DNA of 64,000 bases from Flavobacterium proteolyticum (GTDB taxonomy: Bacteria > Bacteroidota > Bacteroidia > Flavobacteriales > Flavobacteriaceae): positions 124,001 to 188,000 of the forward strand of contig NZ_JADFTZ010000003.1 of NCBI RefSeq assembly GCF_015223105.1, read 5' to 3'. Within the stretch, counting starts at the first letter, position 1. Every line of letters starts with the position of its first letter. The notes under the pieces were generated by a model. It did not search any database. It was not told where the DNA came from and saw only the letters and a program-made list of their open reading frames with translations. Shown one piece after another: positions 43,855-53,208 of the stretch. Made by a program: the position numbers and the translations under genes.

Positions 43855-46800
43855 ATGAAAACTAGATTAAGATTTTTAGTTATGTTAGTATTAGTTGGCT
43901 TCAATACGATGTATGGTCAATTTAGTGCTGATAGACCCGATTTAAGATTATGTGGATCGCCTCCTAATTATTATTTAGACTACTACAATTGTACATCTAA
44001 TAATTATACTTTGGTGGATGTCTTCTTGAGTCTTACTGATGTTAATGGTGTGCCATTAAATAATACTACTTGTACTATTGGAACACCACAAAATTTGTAT
44101 GTAATGTTAAACTATACTTCAAATTCAGCAAGTGCAGTTCATCACTCACGTATGTTTGCCGATTTGAATATTGAAGGACAAGCAACTGTACCTTTGAATG
44201 TTGACTTCAGAACAGTACAACCTGGAGCTGGACAAATTGCTTTGTATGGACCATTTACATGGGTTTGTGGTCAAGAAATTACATTAAGTAGAATATTAAT
44301 TGTTTGGAGAACAAATGGTGATGATACCGAATTGGTTCCATATAATTGTTCTTCATACAATAAAACACAATGTGATTTACCAGATAACATTGCAGTTACA
44401 GCACCATTAGCAGTTGAATTTGATTATACAGCTTGTACTACAGGAAGTTCAACAACCGTAAATTTTAATTCTACAACATCTGGCGGTACTCCACCTTATA
44501 CTTTTGCTTGGGATTTTGATAACAATGGAACTACTGACTCTATATTAGAAAATCCAACTTTTGTTTATAACAATGGTATGAGTTATTCTGCTGAACTAAC
44601 TGTTACGGATAATTTAGGATTATCAAATTCATATTTGGTTCCAATTGTATATCCTACAGAGATTCAAATTACATCATCAATAGCTACTGTTGGTTGTTCA
44701 TCATCTAATGATGGTGCTATTGATATAACAGTAACGGGAGGAACACCTCCTTACAGTTATCTATGGAGTAATAGTGCAACGACACAAGATTTAACTAATC
44801 TTACACCTGGAAGTTATAATGTTCAAGTAACAGATGCTTTTGGATGTATTAAAAATGAGTCATTTACAATATTAAATGGAGATACAACACCTCCAATAGT
44901 AACAATAACTCCAGATGTAACTCTTGAAGGTTGTTCAACTGCTATAATTGATGTTACTGACTTACCTTATTCTGGTATTTCTACAACCATTGATTTAACA
45001 ACTTTCCAAAGTGTTGGAGGAACTGTAACTGATGCTTCTAGCATAAGTAGTATTTCCTATCAAGATACACAAACAGGAACTTGTCCCATTGTTGTAACTA
45101 GAACTTTTACAGTTTTAGATGCATGTAACAACTCAGCATCAATTAGTAAAATCTTTACAATAGATGATACAACTCCTCCTACCTTTATAGAAGCTTTACC
45201 AACCAGCATAACAGTAGAATGTAACGCTGTTCCAACAGCTGCAACTTTAACTGCAACCGACATTTGTGGAACTGCAACTGTTACTTACACTGAAGTTAGA
45301 ACAAACGGAACTTGTATTTACGATTATACCTTAACCAGAACTTGGACTGCAACAGATGCATGTGGAAATACAACAACTCACAATCAAATTATTACGGTTC
45401 AAGATACTTCTAATCCTGTATTTGTAGAAAGTTTACCTGCAAATGTTACAGTAGAATGTAACGCTGTTCCAACAGCTGTAACTTTAACTGCAACGGATGT
45501 TTGTGGAACTGCAACTGTTACTTACGTAGAAGTTAGAACTAATGGAACTTGTACTTACGATTATACATTAACTAGAACTTGGACTGCAACTGATGCTTGT
45601 GGAAATACAACGACTCACAACCAAATTATTACGGTTCAAGACAATTCTAATCCAACATTCGTAGAAAGTTTACCTGCAAATGTTACAGTAGAATGTAACG
45701 CTGTTCCAACAGCTGTAACTTTAACTGCAACGGATGTTTGTGGAACTGCAACTGTTACTTACGTAGAAGTTAGAACAAACGGAACTTGTACTTACGATTA
45801 TACTTTAACTAGAACTTGGACTGCAACTGATGCATGTGGAAACACTACAACTCACAATCAAGTAATAACTGTTCAAGACAATTCTAATCCAACATTCGTA
45901 GAAAGTTTACCTGCAAATGTAACTGTAGAATGTAACGCTGTTCCAACAGCTGCAACTTTAACTGCAATCGACATTTGTGGAACTGCAACTGTTACTTACA
46001 CTGAAGTTAGAACAAACGGAACTTGTACTTACGATTATACTTTAACTAGAACTTGGACTGCAACTGATGCATGTGGAAACACTACAACTCACAATCAAGT
46101 GATAACTGTTCAAGATAATTCTAATCCAACATTTGTAGAAAGTTTACCTGCAAATGTTACAGTAGAATGTAACGCTGTTCCTACTCCAGTTACTTTAACT
46201 GCAACTGACCTTTGTGGAACTGCAACGGTAACTTACATGGAAGTTAGAACTAATGGAACTTGTATAAACGACTATACCTTAACTAGAACTTGGACTGCAA
46301 CAGATGCATGTGGAAATACAACAACTCACAATCAAATTATTACGGTTCAAGATACTTCTAATCCAACATTCCTAGAAAGTTTACCTGCAAATGTTACAGT
46401 AGAATGTAATGCTGTTCCAACTCCAGTTACTTTAACTGCAACTGACCTTTGTGGAACTGCAACGGTAACTTACAATCAAGTTAGAACTGATGGAACTTGT
46501 ACTTACGACTATACCTTAACTAGAACTTGGACTGCAACAGATGCTTGTGGAAATACAACAACTCACAATCAAATTATTACGGTTCAAGATACTTCTAATC
46601 CAACATTCGTTGAAGCTTTACCAACAGATGTAACTGTAGAATGTAACGCTGTTCCAACAGCTGTAACTTTAACTGCAACGGATGTTTGTGGAACTGCAAC
46701 TGTTACTTACGTAGAAGTTAGAACTAATGGAACTTGTTTAAACAACTATACCTTAACTAGAACTTGGACAGCAACTGATGAATGTGGAAATGTAATAACT

Positions 46801-47625
46801 CACAATCAAATCATAACTGTTCAAGATACTTCTAATCCTACATTCGTAGAAAGTTTACCAGCTGATGTAACAATTGAATGTAATACAACCATTCCAAGTG
46901 CTACAACACTTACTGCAACAGACGTTTGTGGAACTGCCAATGTAACTTTCAATGAACAAGTAATTAATGGCAGTTGTGATAACGAAAGTCAAATCATTAG
47001 AACTTGGACTGCAACGGATGCTTGTGGAAATGTAACTACACATACACAAACTATAACTATCCAAGATACAACACCTCCAGTTTTTACAGGTATTATTCCT
47101 AATCCAGTGGTTTATGCTTATTGTGATGGAATTCCTGCCTTAGCAACTGTTACAGCTTCTGATAATTGTGGTGCAACTACAATCAGTTTTAATGAAGTTA
47201 GAATAGATGGCGATTGTATTAACAAATACGATTTAAACAGAACTTGGACTGCTGAAGATGATTGCGGAAATATAGCAACATTTACACAAGTAGTTCACGT
47301 GGCTTGTGATATTAAAATTTACAACGCTGTTTCTCCTAATAACGACGGAATGAACGACATTTTCTACATCGAAGGTATAGATTGTTATCCTAACAACTCT
47401 GTTGAAATATACAACCGTTGGGGTGTAAAAATATATACTGCTGTAGGTTATGACAATGTCAATAAAGTATTTAGTGGTTATTCAAACGAACATAATTCTG
47501 TTTCTGGAAACGACTTACTACCTGCTGGAACTTATTTCTATATTTTAAAATATGAGTACGATTTATATGGTACACAAAAACAAAATATTGAAAAATCTGG
47601 TTATTTATACATTCAAAGTAAATAG
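43855..47625 (+). CDS. Repeat adhesin with type B T9SS sorting domain (cassette 2)
   Basis: 1256 residues from ATG 43855; an upstream TTG frame start (43810) is less likely because the signal peptide begins at MKTRLRFLVMLVLVGF. The N-terminal domain, PKD-like domain and SprB-type repeat closely match cassette 1 (DLRLCGSPPNYYLDYYNCTS; FAWDFDNNGTTDS). The stalk is different: about eight 79-residue repeats (441-1073) of the form NPTFVESLPANVTVECNAVP, also with four Cys each (VECN, VCGTA, NGTC, ACGN). A degenerate unit precedes the type B CTD (~1155-1256, YNAVSPNNDGMNDIF to SGYLYIQSK). Confidence 0.93.
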   Translation: MKTRLRFLVMLVLVGFNTMYGQFSADRPDLRLCGSPPNYYLDYYNCTSNNYTLVDVFLSLTDVNGVPLNNTTCTIGTPQNLYVMLNYTSNSASAVHHSRMFADLNIEGQATVPLNVDFRTVQPGAGQIALYGPFTWVCGQEITLSRILIVWRTNGDDTELVPYNCSSYNKTQCDLPDNIAVTAPLAVEFDYTACTTGSSTTVNFNSTTSGGTPPYTFAWDFDNNGTTDSILENPTFVYNNGMSYSAELTVTDNLGLSNSYLVPIVYPTEIQITSSIATVGCSSSNDGAIDITVTGGTPPYSYLWSNSATTQDLTNLTPGSYNVQVTDAFGCIKNESFTILNGDTTPPIVTITPDVTLEGCSTAIIDVTDLPYSGISTTIDLTTFQSVGGTVTDASSISSISYQDTQTGTCPIVVTRTFTVLDACNNSASISKIFTIDDTTPPTFIEALPTSITVECNAVPTAATLTATDICGTATVTYTEVRTNGTCIYDYTLTRTWTATDACGNTTTHNQIITVQDTSNPVFVESLPANVTVECNAVPTAVTLTATDVCGTATVTYVEVRTNGTCTYDYTLTRTWTATDACGNTTTHNQIITVQDNSNPTFVESLPANVTVECNAVPTAVTLTATDVCGTATVTYVEVRTNGTCTYDYTLTRTWTATDACGNTTTHNQVITVQDNSNPTFVESLPANVTVECNAVPTAATLTAIDICGTATVTYTEVRTNGTCTYDYTLTRTWTATDACGNTTTHNQVITVQDNSNPTFVESLPANVTVECNAVPTPVTLTATDLCGTATVTYMEVRTNGTCINDYTLTRTWTATDACGNTTTHNQIITVQDTSNPTFLESLPANVTVECNAVPTPVTLTATDLCGTATVTYNQVRTDGTCTYDYTLTRTWTATDACGNTTTHNQIITVQDTSNPTFVEALPTDVTVECNAVPTAVTLTATDVCGTATVTYVEVRTNGTCLNNYTLTRTWTATDECGNVITHNQIITVQDTSNPTFVESLPADVTIECNTTIPSATTLTATDVCGTANVTFNEQVINGSCDNESQIIRTWTATDACGNVTTHTQTITIQDTTPPVFTGIIPNPVVYAYCDGIPALATVTASDNCGATTISFNEVRIDGDCINKYDLNRTWTAEDDCGNIATFTQVVHVACDIKIYNAVSPNNDGMNDIFYIEGIDCYPNNSVEIYNRWGVKIYTAVGYDNVNKVFSGYSNEHNSVSGNDLLPAGTYFYILKYEYDLYGTQKQNIEKSGYLYIQSK
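45175..47073 (+). repeat. Eight tandem 237-bp repeats
   Basis: Units start at 45175, 45412, 45649, 45886, 46123, 46360, 46597 and 46834, giving a 237-bp (79-residue) period; the last is 240 bp. They are less uniform than the 264-bp array and share no period with it. Confidence 0.93.
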
Positions 47626-47631
47626 AACATT

Positions 47632-48567
47632 ATGAAACGCTATATAACATCAAAAATAACTTCTTTAATGCTGTTAGTTTTAACTACGCTTGGAGTTATA
47701 AACGAGAGTGCTGCTCAGCAAGATTCTCAGTATACCATGTATATGTACAATACGGCTAATGTAAATCCAGCTTATGCGGGTTCCAGAGAAACAATAACTG
47801 CTTTTCTGTTACATAGAAATCAATGGGTTGGATTAGATGGCGCTCCAGTAACCAATAACTTTGCAATCAATGCTCCATTAGGAGATTCTAATTTTGGTTG
47901 GGGATTATCATTCGTAAACGATCAATTAGGGCCAACATCTGAAAACGAAATTTCAGCCGATTTAGCTTATTTCGTTCAAATCTCTGATAATTTCAAATTG
48001 TCATTGGGATTAAAAGGTACGGCTAATCTATTCAAATTAGACGTTAACAAATTGGATATTTACAATCCTTTAGATCCACAATTTCAAGATATGGATACCG
48101 AATTTTCTCCTAACATTGGAGCCGGATTGTACTTGTTTTCAGATCAAACTTATCTAGGAGTTTCCGTTCCTAATGTATTTGAAAGCTATCACTACAATGA
48201 TAACAATACACAAATCAACAAAGAGAAAATGCACTTCTATGTCATTGGTGGTCACGTTTTTGAATTTAGCGATAACTTCAAATTCAAACCTGCATTTTTA
48301 ACCAAAGCTGTGGAAGGTGCGCCTCTTCAAATTGATTTGACTGGAAATTTCCTAATTCATGAGAAACTAACTCTTGGTGCTTCTTACCGTTGGGATGCTT
48401 CAATAAGTGCCTTAGCCGGATTCCAAATTTCTGATTCTTGGTTTATTGGATATGGTTACGACATGGAAACAACCGAACTTGCTAACTACAATTCGGGTTC
48501 ACATGAAATTTTCTTACGATATGAATTCTTTAATAACAATAGAATCTCTGATCCTAGATTCTTCTAA
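47632..48567 (+). CDS. PorP/SprF-family outer-membrane protein (cassette 2)
   Basis: 311 residues, paralog of 40869-41774 (long stretches identical, for example SRETITAFLLHRNQWVGLDG and GYGYD-ETT near the end). Signal peptide ~1-28, then SQYTMYMYNTANVNPAYAGS, ending in DPRFF. It follows adhesin 2 by only 6 bp, a closer spacing than in cassette 1, and is probably its dedicated secretion partner. Confidence 0.93.
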   Translation: MKRYITSKITSLMLLVLTTLGVINESAAQQDSQYTMYMYNTANVNPAYAGSRETITAFLLHRNQWVGLDGAPVTNNFAINAPLGDSNFGWGLSFVNDQLGPTSENEISADLAYFVQISDNFKLSLGLKGTANLFKLDVNKLDIYNPLDPQFQDMDTEFSPNIGAGLYLFSDQTYLGVSVPNVFESYHYNDNNTQINKEKMHFYVIGGHVFEFSDNFKFKPAFLTKAVEGAPLQIDLTGNFLIHEKLTLGASYRWDASISALAGFQISDSWFIGYGYDMETTELANYNSGSHEIFLRYEFFNNNRISDPRFF

Positions 48568-48577
48568 AAAATTGATT

Positions 48578-50485
48578 ATGAAAACGATATATATAATATT
48601 ATCAATAATAGGTTTCTCATTTTCAGTTTGGTCTCAAAATGCTCAAATTGCGGAAGCCGATAAAAAGTACAACAAATATTCGTATGTAGATGCTATTGAA
48701 ATTTATGAAAAAGTAGCCGAAAAAGGATATGAATCTCCCGAGTTATTCCAAAAACTAGGAAACGCCTATTATTTCAATAGTAATTTACTCACCGCAGCCA
48801 AATGGTACGGAAAATTATTTGAATTATATCCAGAACAAGAACCTGAGTATTATTTTAGATACGCTCAAGCACTAAAAGCTTCTGAAGAGTATGAAAAATC
48901 TGATGCTTACATGGCTAAATTCTATGAAAAAAGTCCCGATTCAAGAGCAAAATTATACGCCGAAAACAAAGACTATCTTAAAGATATTGAAATCAATTCA
49001 GGGAAATACACCGTTACTCCTACTGACATTAATTCTGAATTTTCAGATTTTGGACCCGCATTTTTTGGAGACAAAATTGTGTATTCTTCATCTAGAAAAG
49101 AAGGCGCATTATACAATAAAATCAACCCTTGGACTGAACAAAATTATAGAGATTTATATGTTGTTGAAAAAGACAATAATTACAAATTAAGTAATCCTGT
49201 TAATTTTTCAAATGTAATCAATACAAAATACAATGAGTCAACTCCTGTATTTACTAAAGATGGTAAAACCATTTATTTTACACGAAATAATTACAATTCA
49301 GGAAGAAAAGGAAAAGCAGATGATAAAAGTACCTTAATCAAAATTTACAAAGCTAATTGGGTTGATGGTGTTTGGACAAATGTGAAAGAACTACCTTTTT
49401 GTAGTGATGATTATAGTACAGCACATCCTGCTTTGAGTTTTGATGAAAAAACCTTGTATTTCGTTTCTGATATGCCGGGTGGCTTTGGAAGTTCTGACTT
49501 GTATAAAGTGAGCATCGATGCTAATGGGAACTTTGGAAAACCAGAAAACTTAGGTAAAAACATCAATACCGAAAGCAAAGAAACATTCCCTTTCCTAGAC
49601 GATGACAACAATTTATATTTCGCTTCTAATGGTTATCCTGGATTAGGCGGATTGGATATTTACAAAGCTAAAATCACTGCTATAGGGCATGAAAAACCAA
49701 TGAATATGGGAAAACCAATCAATAGTCCGCTTGATGATTTTTGTATCATTATGGATAAAGAACATAAAGGGTATTTATCATCAAATCGTATTGGAAGCGT
49801 GGGTTATGATGATATTTACAGTTTTACCAAATGCAATTATACCGTAAAAGGTTTCATTACCGATTTAAAAACGGGCGAAATCTTAACCAATGCAACAGTT
49901 GAAATCTTTGATGAAAATAACAAGAAAGTAACTGAAACCAAATCTAATGCTTTAGGAAAATATAGTTTAGCCATTGAATGTAGAGAAAACTATACCATCA
50001 GAGCTTCTAAAAAAGACTACGAATCTGCTGAGAAAATGTTTGTTTCTGAAAATACGGATAACATTTCAAAAGTCAATTTAGCCTTAGATCGAAACGTATT
50101 CTTAGTAGAAACTGGAACTGATTTAGCCAAAGTATTTGATATTAGTTTGATTTATTTCGACTTAGACAAATGGAATATACGACCTGATGCAGCCAAAGAT
50201 TTAGAAAAAATCATAGCCGTGATGAAACAAAATCCTGATATGAAAGTAGATATTCGTTCTCATACTGATAGCCGACAAACACATAAATACAATCAAACGC
50301 TTTCTGACCGAAGAGCTAAAGCTACTATGGATTTCATGATTAAAAACGGAATCGATAAATCGAGATTAACAGCCAAAGGTTATGGCGAAACTGAGTTAGT
50401 AAACGAATGTAAAGACAACGTTCCTTGTTCTGAAGCCCAACACCAAAAAAACAGAAGAAGTGAATTTATTATTTTAAAAATGTAA
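48578..50485 (+). CDS. OmpA-family T9SS accessory protein, PorE/SprD-like (cassette 2)
   Basis: 635 residues from ATG 48578, exactly the length of the cassette 1 paralog; a longer frame start at 48446 would overlap the PorP/SprF gene and lacks the signal peptide position. Same layout: signal peptide (MKTIYIILSIIGFSFSVWSQ), TPR-like, PD40 propeller (GKTIYFTRNNYNSGRKG), Ig-like regulatory domain, OmpA domain with IRSHTDSRQTHKYNQTLSDR. Loss or divergence of key OmpA residues is not seen, so both copies look functional. Confidence 0.92.
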   Translation: MKTIYIILSIIGFSFSVWSQNAQIAEADKKYNKYSYVDAIEIYEKVAEKGYESPELFQKLGNAYYFNSNLLTAAKWYGKLFELYPEQEPEYYFRYAQALKASEEYEKSDAYMAKFYEKSPDSRAKLYAENKDYLKDIEINSGKYTVTPTDINSEFSDFGPAFFGDKIVYSSSRKEGALYNKINPWTEQNYRDLYVVEKDNNYKLSNPVNFSNVINTKYNESTPVFTKDGKTIYFTRNNYNSGRKGKADDKSTLIKIYKANWVDGVWTNVKELPFCSDDYSTAHPALSFDEKTLYFVSDMPGGFGSSDLYKVSIDANGNFGKPENLGKNINTESKETFPFLDDDNNLYFASNGYPGLGGLDIYKAKITAIGHEKPMNMGKPINSPLDDFCIIMDKEHKGYLSSNRIGSVGYDDIYSFTKCNYTVKGFITDLKTGEILTNATVEIFDENNKKVTETKSNALGKYSLAIECRENYTIRASKKDYESAEKMFVSENTDNISKVNLALDRNVFLVETGTDLAKVFDISLIYFDLDKWNIRPDAAKDLEKIIAVMKQNPDMKVDIRSHTDSRQTHKYNQTLSDRRAKATMDFMIKNGIDKSRLTAKGYGETELVNECKDNVPCSEAQHQKNRRSEFIILKM

Positions 50486-50508
50486 ATCTCAATGTTTTCA
50501 TGACGACG

Positions 50509-50545
50509 AAAAAGCAGTTGTTGATATTTATCACAGCTGCTTTTT
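50509..50545 (+). terminator. Terminator of cassette 2
   Basis: A 9-bp stem (AAAAAGCAG with CTGCTTTTT) separated by a ~19-nt loop and ending in T residues, similar in stem sequence to the cassette 1 terminator. Confidence 0.7.
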
Positions 50546-50619
50546 CAATTTTATATGTAATAAAAGTTTTATATATTTGAAGAAACAACTAAGTTTTACT
50601 TTAGTTTTATAAACCTTAG

Positions 50620-51555
50620 ATGAAAACAAAAATTCAACTTTTAATTTTACTACTTTTTTCAATAAACTCTTTTGCTCACAAAGATAAATTTGTACTTGAA
50701 AATTATGGTAATGTTAAAGTTTACATGAGAACTGGTTTCAATTACTCAGATTTAGATAAAATTAAAATAATTGGAAAACTTTCTGAGAAATTATCAAAAA
50801 ATCTAAATTATAAAGACACAATTTTAATTGAGTATATACAAGATTACACAAATGTACTAACAGATGATTTGTACCTATTAGAATATAACAACTCTAATTT
50901 CAAATTAGTTAATGGATTAGAAGAAACGAATTCACTACAAACCAACAATACTGGCTTATCTGTTAGAATTTATGCAAACAAAATTAAAATTCTTGATATT
51001 TTAAAGTTTGTTGAATATTTAATTTACAACAAAGAAGAAACGAATAATTATTTGACAAAAAGAGAAATAAAATTAAATAATTATGAAGATAAACAAGTTT
51101 TGGAAACTTTGATTTACGAAGCAACAGATAAAAGTCTTATTGAAAAAATTATCTCAAAGGAATCAATTTTAATCAAAAATTTGATAAATGAAAAGTTTGT
51201 AGTAAAATCTGAAGAATATTATGGAATTGAAATATATTGGAAGAATGATAAATTTATATTTGAGTATAAATTATTTGATGAAGATCAATACCAATTACAT
51301 GAACTAAAAGACTATTACTATTGTATTCCGGTAAATATTAATGAAATTTTAGTCTTTACAGATGAAAGTTCATTTTACTTTATAAATGGGAATAAAGAAA
51401 AAAACATAAAACTAAATAAAATTAAAAATGGAAATAATGTCCCCATTGGAATTATAGATTTGGATAATAAAATTTTAATATTCGATTTTTACAATCGAGG
51501 TAACATTAATATTTTTCTTAAAAATAAAAATAAAGTAATTTCCAAATTCAATTAG
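50620..51555 (+). CDS. Exported protein of unknown function
   Basis: 311 residues with a signal peptide (~1-19, ending INSFAHK). The rest is Lys/Asn/Ile-rich, even more AT-rich than its neighbours, with no motif I recognise (LENYGNVKVYMRTGFNYSDL, EIYWKNDKFIFEYKLFDEDQ, IFDFYNRGNINIFLKNKNK). A -7 box TATATTTG lies at 50572-50579. Neighbours do not suggest a function; skewed composition and lack of family resemblance could mean recent acquisition. Confidence 0.72.
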   Translation: MKTKIQLLILLLFSINSFAHKDKFVLENYGNVKVYMRTGFNYSDLDKIKIIGKLSEKLSKNLNYKDTILIEYIQDYTNVLTDDLYLLEYNNSNFKLVNGLEETNSLQTNNTGLSVRIYANKIKILDILKFVEYLIYNKEETNNYLTKREIKLNNYEDKQVLETLIYEATDKSLIEKIISKESILIKNLINEKFVVKSEEYYGIEIYWKNDKFIFEYKLFDEDQYQLHELKDYYYCIPVNINEILVFTDESSFYFINGNKEKNIKLNKIKNGNNVPIGIIDLDNKILIFDFYNRGNINIFLKNKNKVISKFN

Positions 51556-51654
51556 TAAAACATGATATAAGATTTTGTAAACTTTCGAAAAATAATCAGT
51601 TATACTTTATAATCAGTAAAATCAGTTAAAATAAACACTTTTTAAGTTGGAACA

Positions 51655-51690
51655 AAAAAGCAGCTATTCTTTTCAAAATAGCTGCTTTTT
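51655..51690. terminator. Bidirectional terminator
   Basis: A 14-bp stem (51655-51668 with 51677-51690), 8-nt loop, between convergent genes. The 155-bp gap before the CAP gene contains nothing else notable. Confidence 0.85.
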
Positions 51691-51710
51691 CTATAAACAA
51701 ACATGAAATT

Positions 51711-52208
51711 TTATTTTTTGATGAACATATTCGTGTAGTATTTTCTACCTTGATCGTCCATTTTAATTGCGGCTCCAAAATGAGTATAATCTCCTTCTAG
51801 GTTCGCTTTGTGGCTTGGACTGTTTACCCAAGCTGTTACTGTTGCTTGTGCTGTAGAATAAGCAAATGCTACATTTTCTCCTACTCTATATGCACCCAAT
51901 ACTTCTTGTAAATTTGATTTTCTTTCTTCAAAACCTTCATGAGTAACAGTATGTGTGGCTAACATGTAATCGTTATGTTCTGAAGATTTATATGAAATGT
52001 GTTCTATTATTTCTAACGGATTTAATCCTACAGAAACTCGGTAAGCATTAACTTCGTCTAATAATTCTAATTCTAAGTTAGAATGTGTATAACTTCTTAC
52101 TGTTTCATTTGTTGTAGAATTTGTTGCAGATTCTGAATCAGCTGAACATGAAGTTAAAGATGATAAACCAATTGTTAGGGCAAAAAGAGTAATCATTAAT
52201 TTTTTCAT
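51711..52208 (-). CDS. CAP-domain (SCP/PR1-like) lipoprotein
   Basis: 165 residues with a lipoprotein signal (MKKLMITLFALTIGLSSLTS then Cys, lipobox LTSC). Residues ~45-165 are a CAP domain: LLDEVNAYRVSVGLNPLE, SEHNDYMLATHTVTHEGFEE, VGENVAFAYSTAQATVTAWVNSPSHKANLEGDYTHFG-type signature, with conserved His residues. Bacterial CAP proteins are extracytoplasmic and of varied or unknown function. It has a perfect promoter. Confidence 0.9.
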   Translation of the reverse strand: MKKLMITLFALTIGLSSLTSCSADSESATNSTTNETVRSYTHSNLELELLDEVNAYRVSVGLNPLEIIEHISYKSSEHNDYMLATHTVTHEGFEERKSNLQEVLGAYRVGENVAFAYSTAQATVTAWVNSPSHKANLEGDYTHFGAAIKMDDQGRKYYTNMFIKK

Positions 52209-52280
52209 AAGTAGAGAGTTTTTTTAGTTGTTGTTGTGTTAATAAATACTAAAAATCGATTAAGTGATTGATTAACAGGA

Positions 52281-52310
52281 CAAATGTACAAAAACGTCGG
52301 TAACACGCAA
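52281..52310 (-). promoter_or_regulatory. Promoter of the CAP-domain gene
   Basis: On the minus strand TTG (52310-52308), a 19-bp spacer and TACATTTG (52288-52281), a perfect Bacteroidota promoter. Confidence 0.75.
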
Positions 52311-52393
52311 AAAAAATCGATGAAATACATCAAAATTTAACGTTTTAAACATTTGAATATCAATTACTTAAAACTTTACTTACAGAAATAAAA

Positions 52394-52424
52394 AAAATCC
52401 TAAGTTTAAAAAACTTAGGATTTT
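52394..52424 (-). terminator. Terminator after pdxH
   Basis: A 14-bp stem (52394-52407 with 52411-52424), A/T-flanked, beyond the pdxH stop on the minus strand. Confidence 0.8.
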
Positions 52425-52448
52425 GTATAAAATTTAAATTATTGACTA

Positions 52449-53093
52449 TCAAGGAGATAAACGATCTATTTTCCAATCGTATTCATTGGTTAGTTGATAG
52501 CGAATTCTATCGTGTAAACGATTTGGTCTTCCTTGCCAAAACTCCACTTCTACTGGACGAACTAAAAAACCACCCCAATGAGCTGGACGCAAAATTTCTT
52601 TTCCCTCCCACTCTTTTTCTAATTGCTTTAAATTGTTCTCTAAAAACTCACGATTCGGAATTACTTCACTTTGTGGTGAAACAATAGCACCTAATTTACT
52701 TCCATCAGGTCGAGATGCAAAATAATTATCGGAAATATTCTCAGTCGTTTTTTCAGCAATTCCTTTAATGATAATCTGACGTTCCACCGTTGGCCAAAAG
52801 AAAGACAAACAAACATTCGGATTATTCAAAATAGCTTTTCCTTTTTCCGAATTATAATTGGTATAAAAAATAAAACCTTCTTCATTAAACTTTTTAAGTA
52901 AAACCACACGCGCTTTCGGGAAACCATCTAAACCGATAGTCGTAACGGTCATCGCATTTACTTCCTCAGCAGCATTTAAATCTTCCGCTTCATAAAACCA
53001 TTTATGAAATAAATTTATTGGATCTTCCGGAATTTGATTTTCCAATAATTCACTCTTTTCGTATGATTTTCTATAATTGCTTAAATCTTTCAT
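52449..53093 (-). CDS. pdxH: Pyridoxamine 5'-phosphate oxidase
   Basis: FMN enzyme that makes pyridoxal 5'-phosphate. 214 residues from ATG 53093; the longer frame would start inside the -7 box TAACTTTG (53122-53115). Signatures: GLDGFPKARVVLLK, FIFYTNYNSEKGKAI, LSFFWPTVERQI, and C-terminal FWQGRPNRLHDRIRYQ. PLP is the cofactor of the window's arginine decarboxylase. Divergent from the ECF sigma gene. Confidence 0.96.
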   Translation of the reverse strand: MKDLSNYRKSYEKSELLENQIPEDPINLFHKWFYEAEDLNAAEEVNAMTVTTIGLDGFPKARVVLLKKFNEEGFIFYTNYNSEKGKAILNNPNVCLSFFWPTVERQIIIKGIAEKTTENISDNYFASRPDGSKLGAIVSPQSEVIPNREFLENNLKQLEKEWEGKEILRPAHWGGFLVRPVEVEFWQGRPNRLHDRIRYQLTNEYDWKIDRLSP

Positions 53094-53114
53094 TGTTATT
53101 TTATTTCTACAAAG

Positions 53115-53122
53115 CAAAGTTA
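53115..53122 (-). promoter_or_regulatory. Candidate -7 box for pdxH
   Basis: Minus strand TAACTTTG, 22 bp upstream of the ATG at 53093. Confidence 0.5.
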
Positions 53123-53160
53123 CAAAGGGAAACTCGTTTTTTTACTAAAACAAAAATTAA

Positions 53161-53188
53161 AATTAAACCTTTTTGAATATCTTTAGTC
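53161..53188 (+). promoter_or_regulatory. Candidate ECF sigma autoregulatory promoter
   Basis: AATTAAACCTTTT (53161-53173) followed by GTC (53186-53188), with 16 bp between AAACC and GTC, the layout of ECF -35 and -10 boxes. The same 13-mer and spacing recur before the next gene. A start here places transcription near 53194, ruling out the TTG at 53173 as the translation start and favouring TTG 53209. Confidence 0.6.
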
Positions 53189-53208
53189 TTATAAACAAAT
53201 ATCGCATT

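Noticed and set aside
48446..48577. 44-residue N-terminal extension of the second OmpA protein
   Set aside because: It overlaps the PorP/SprF gene and would bury the signal peptide; ATG 48578 gives exactly the paralog's length.
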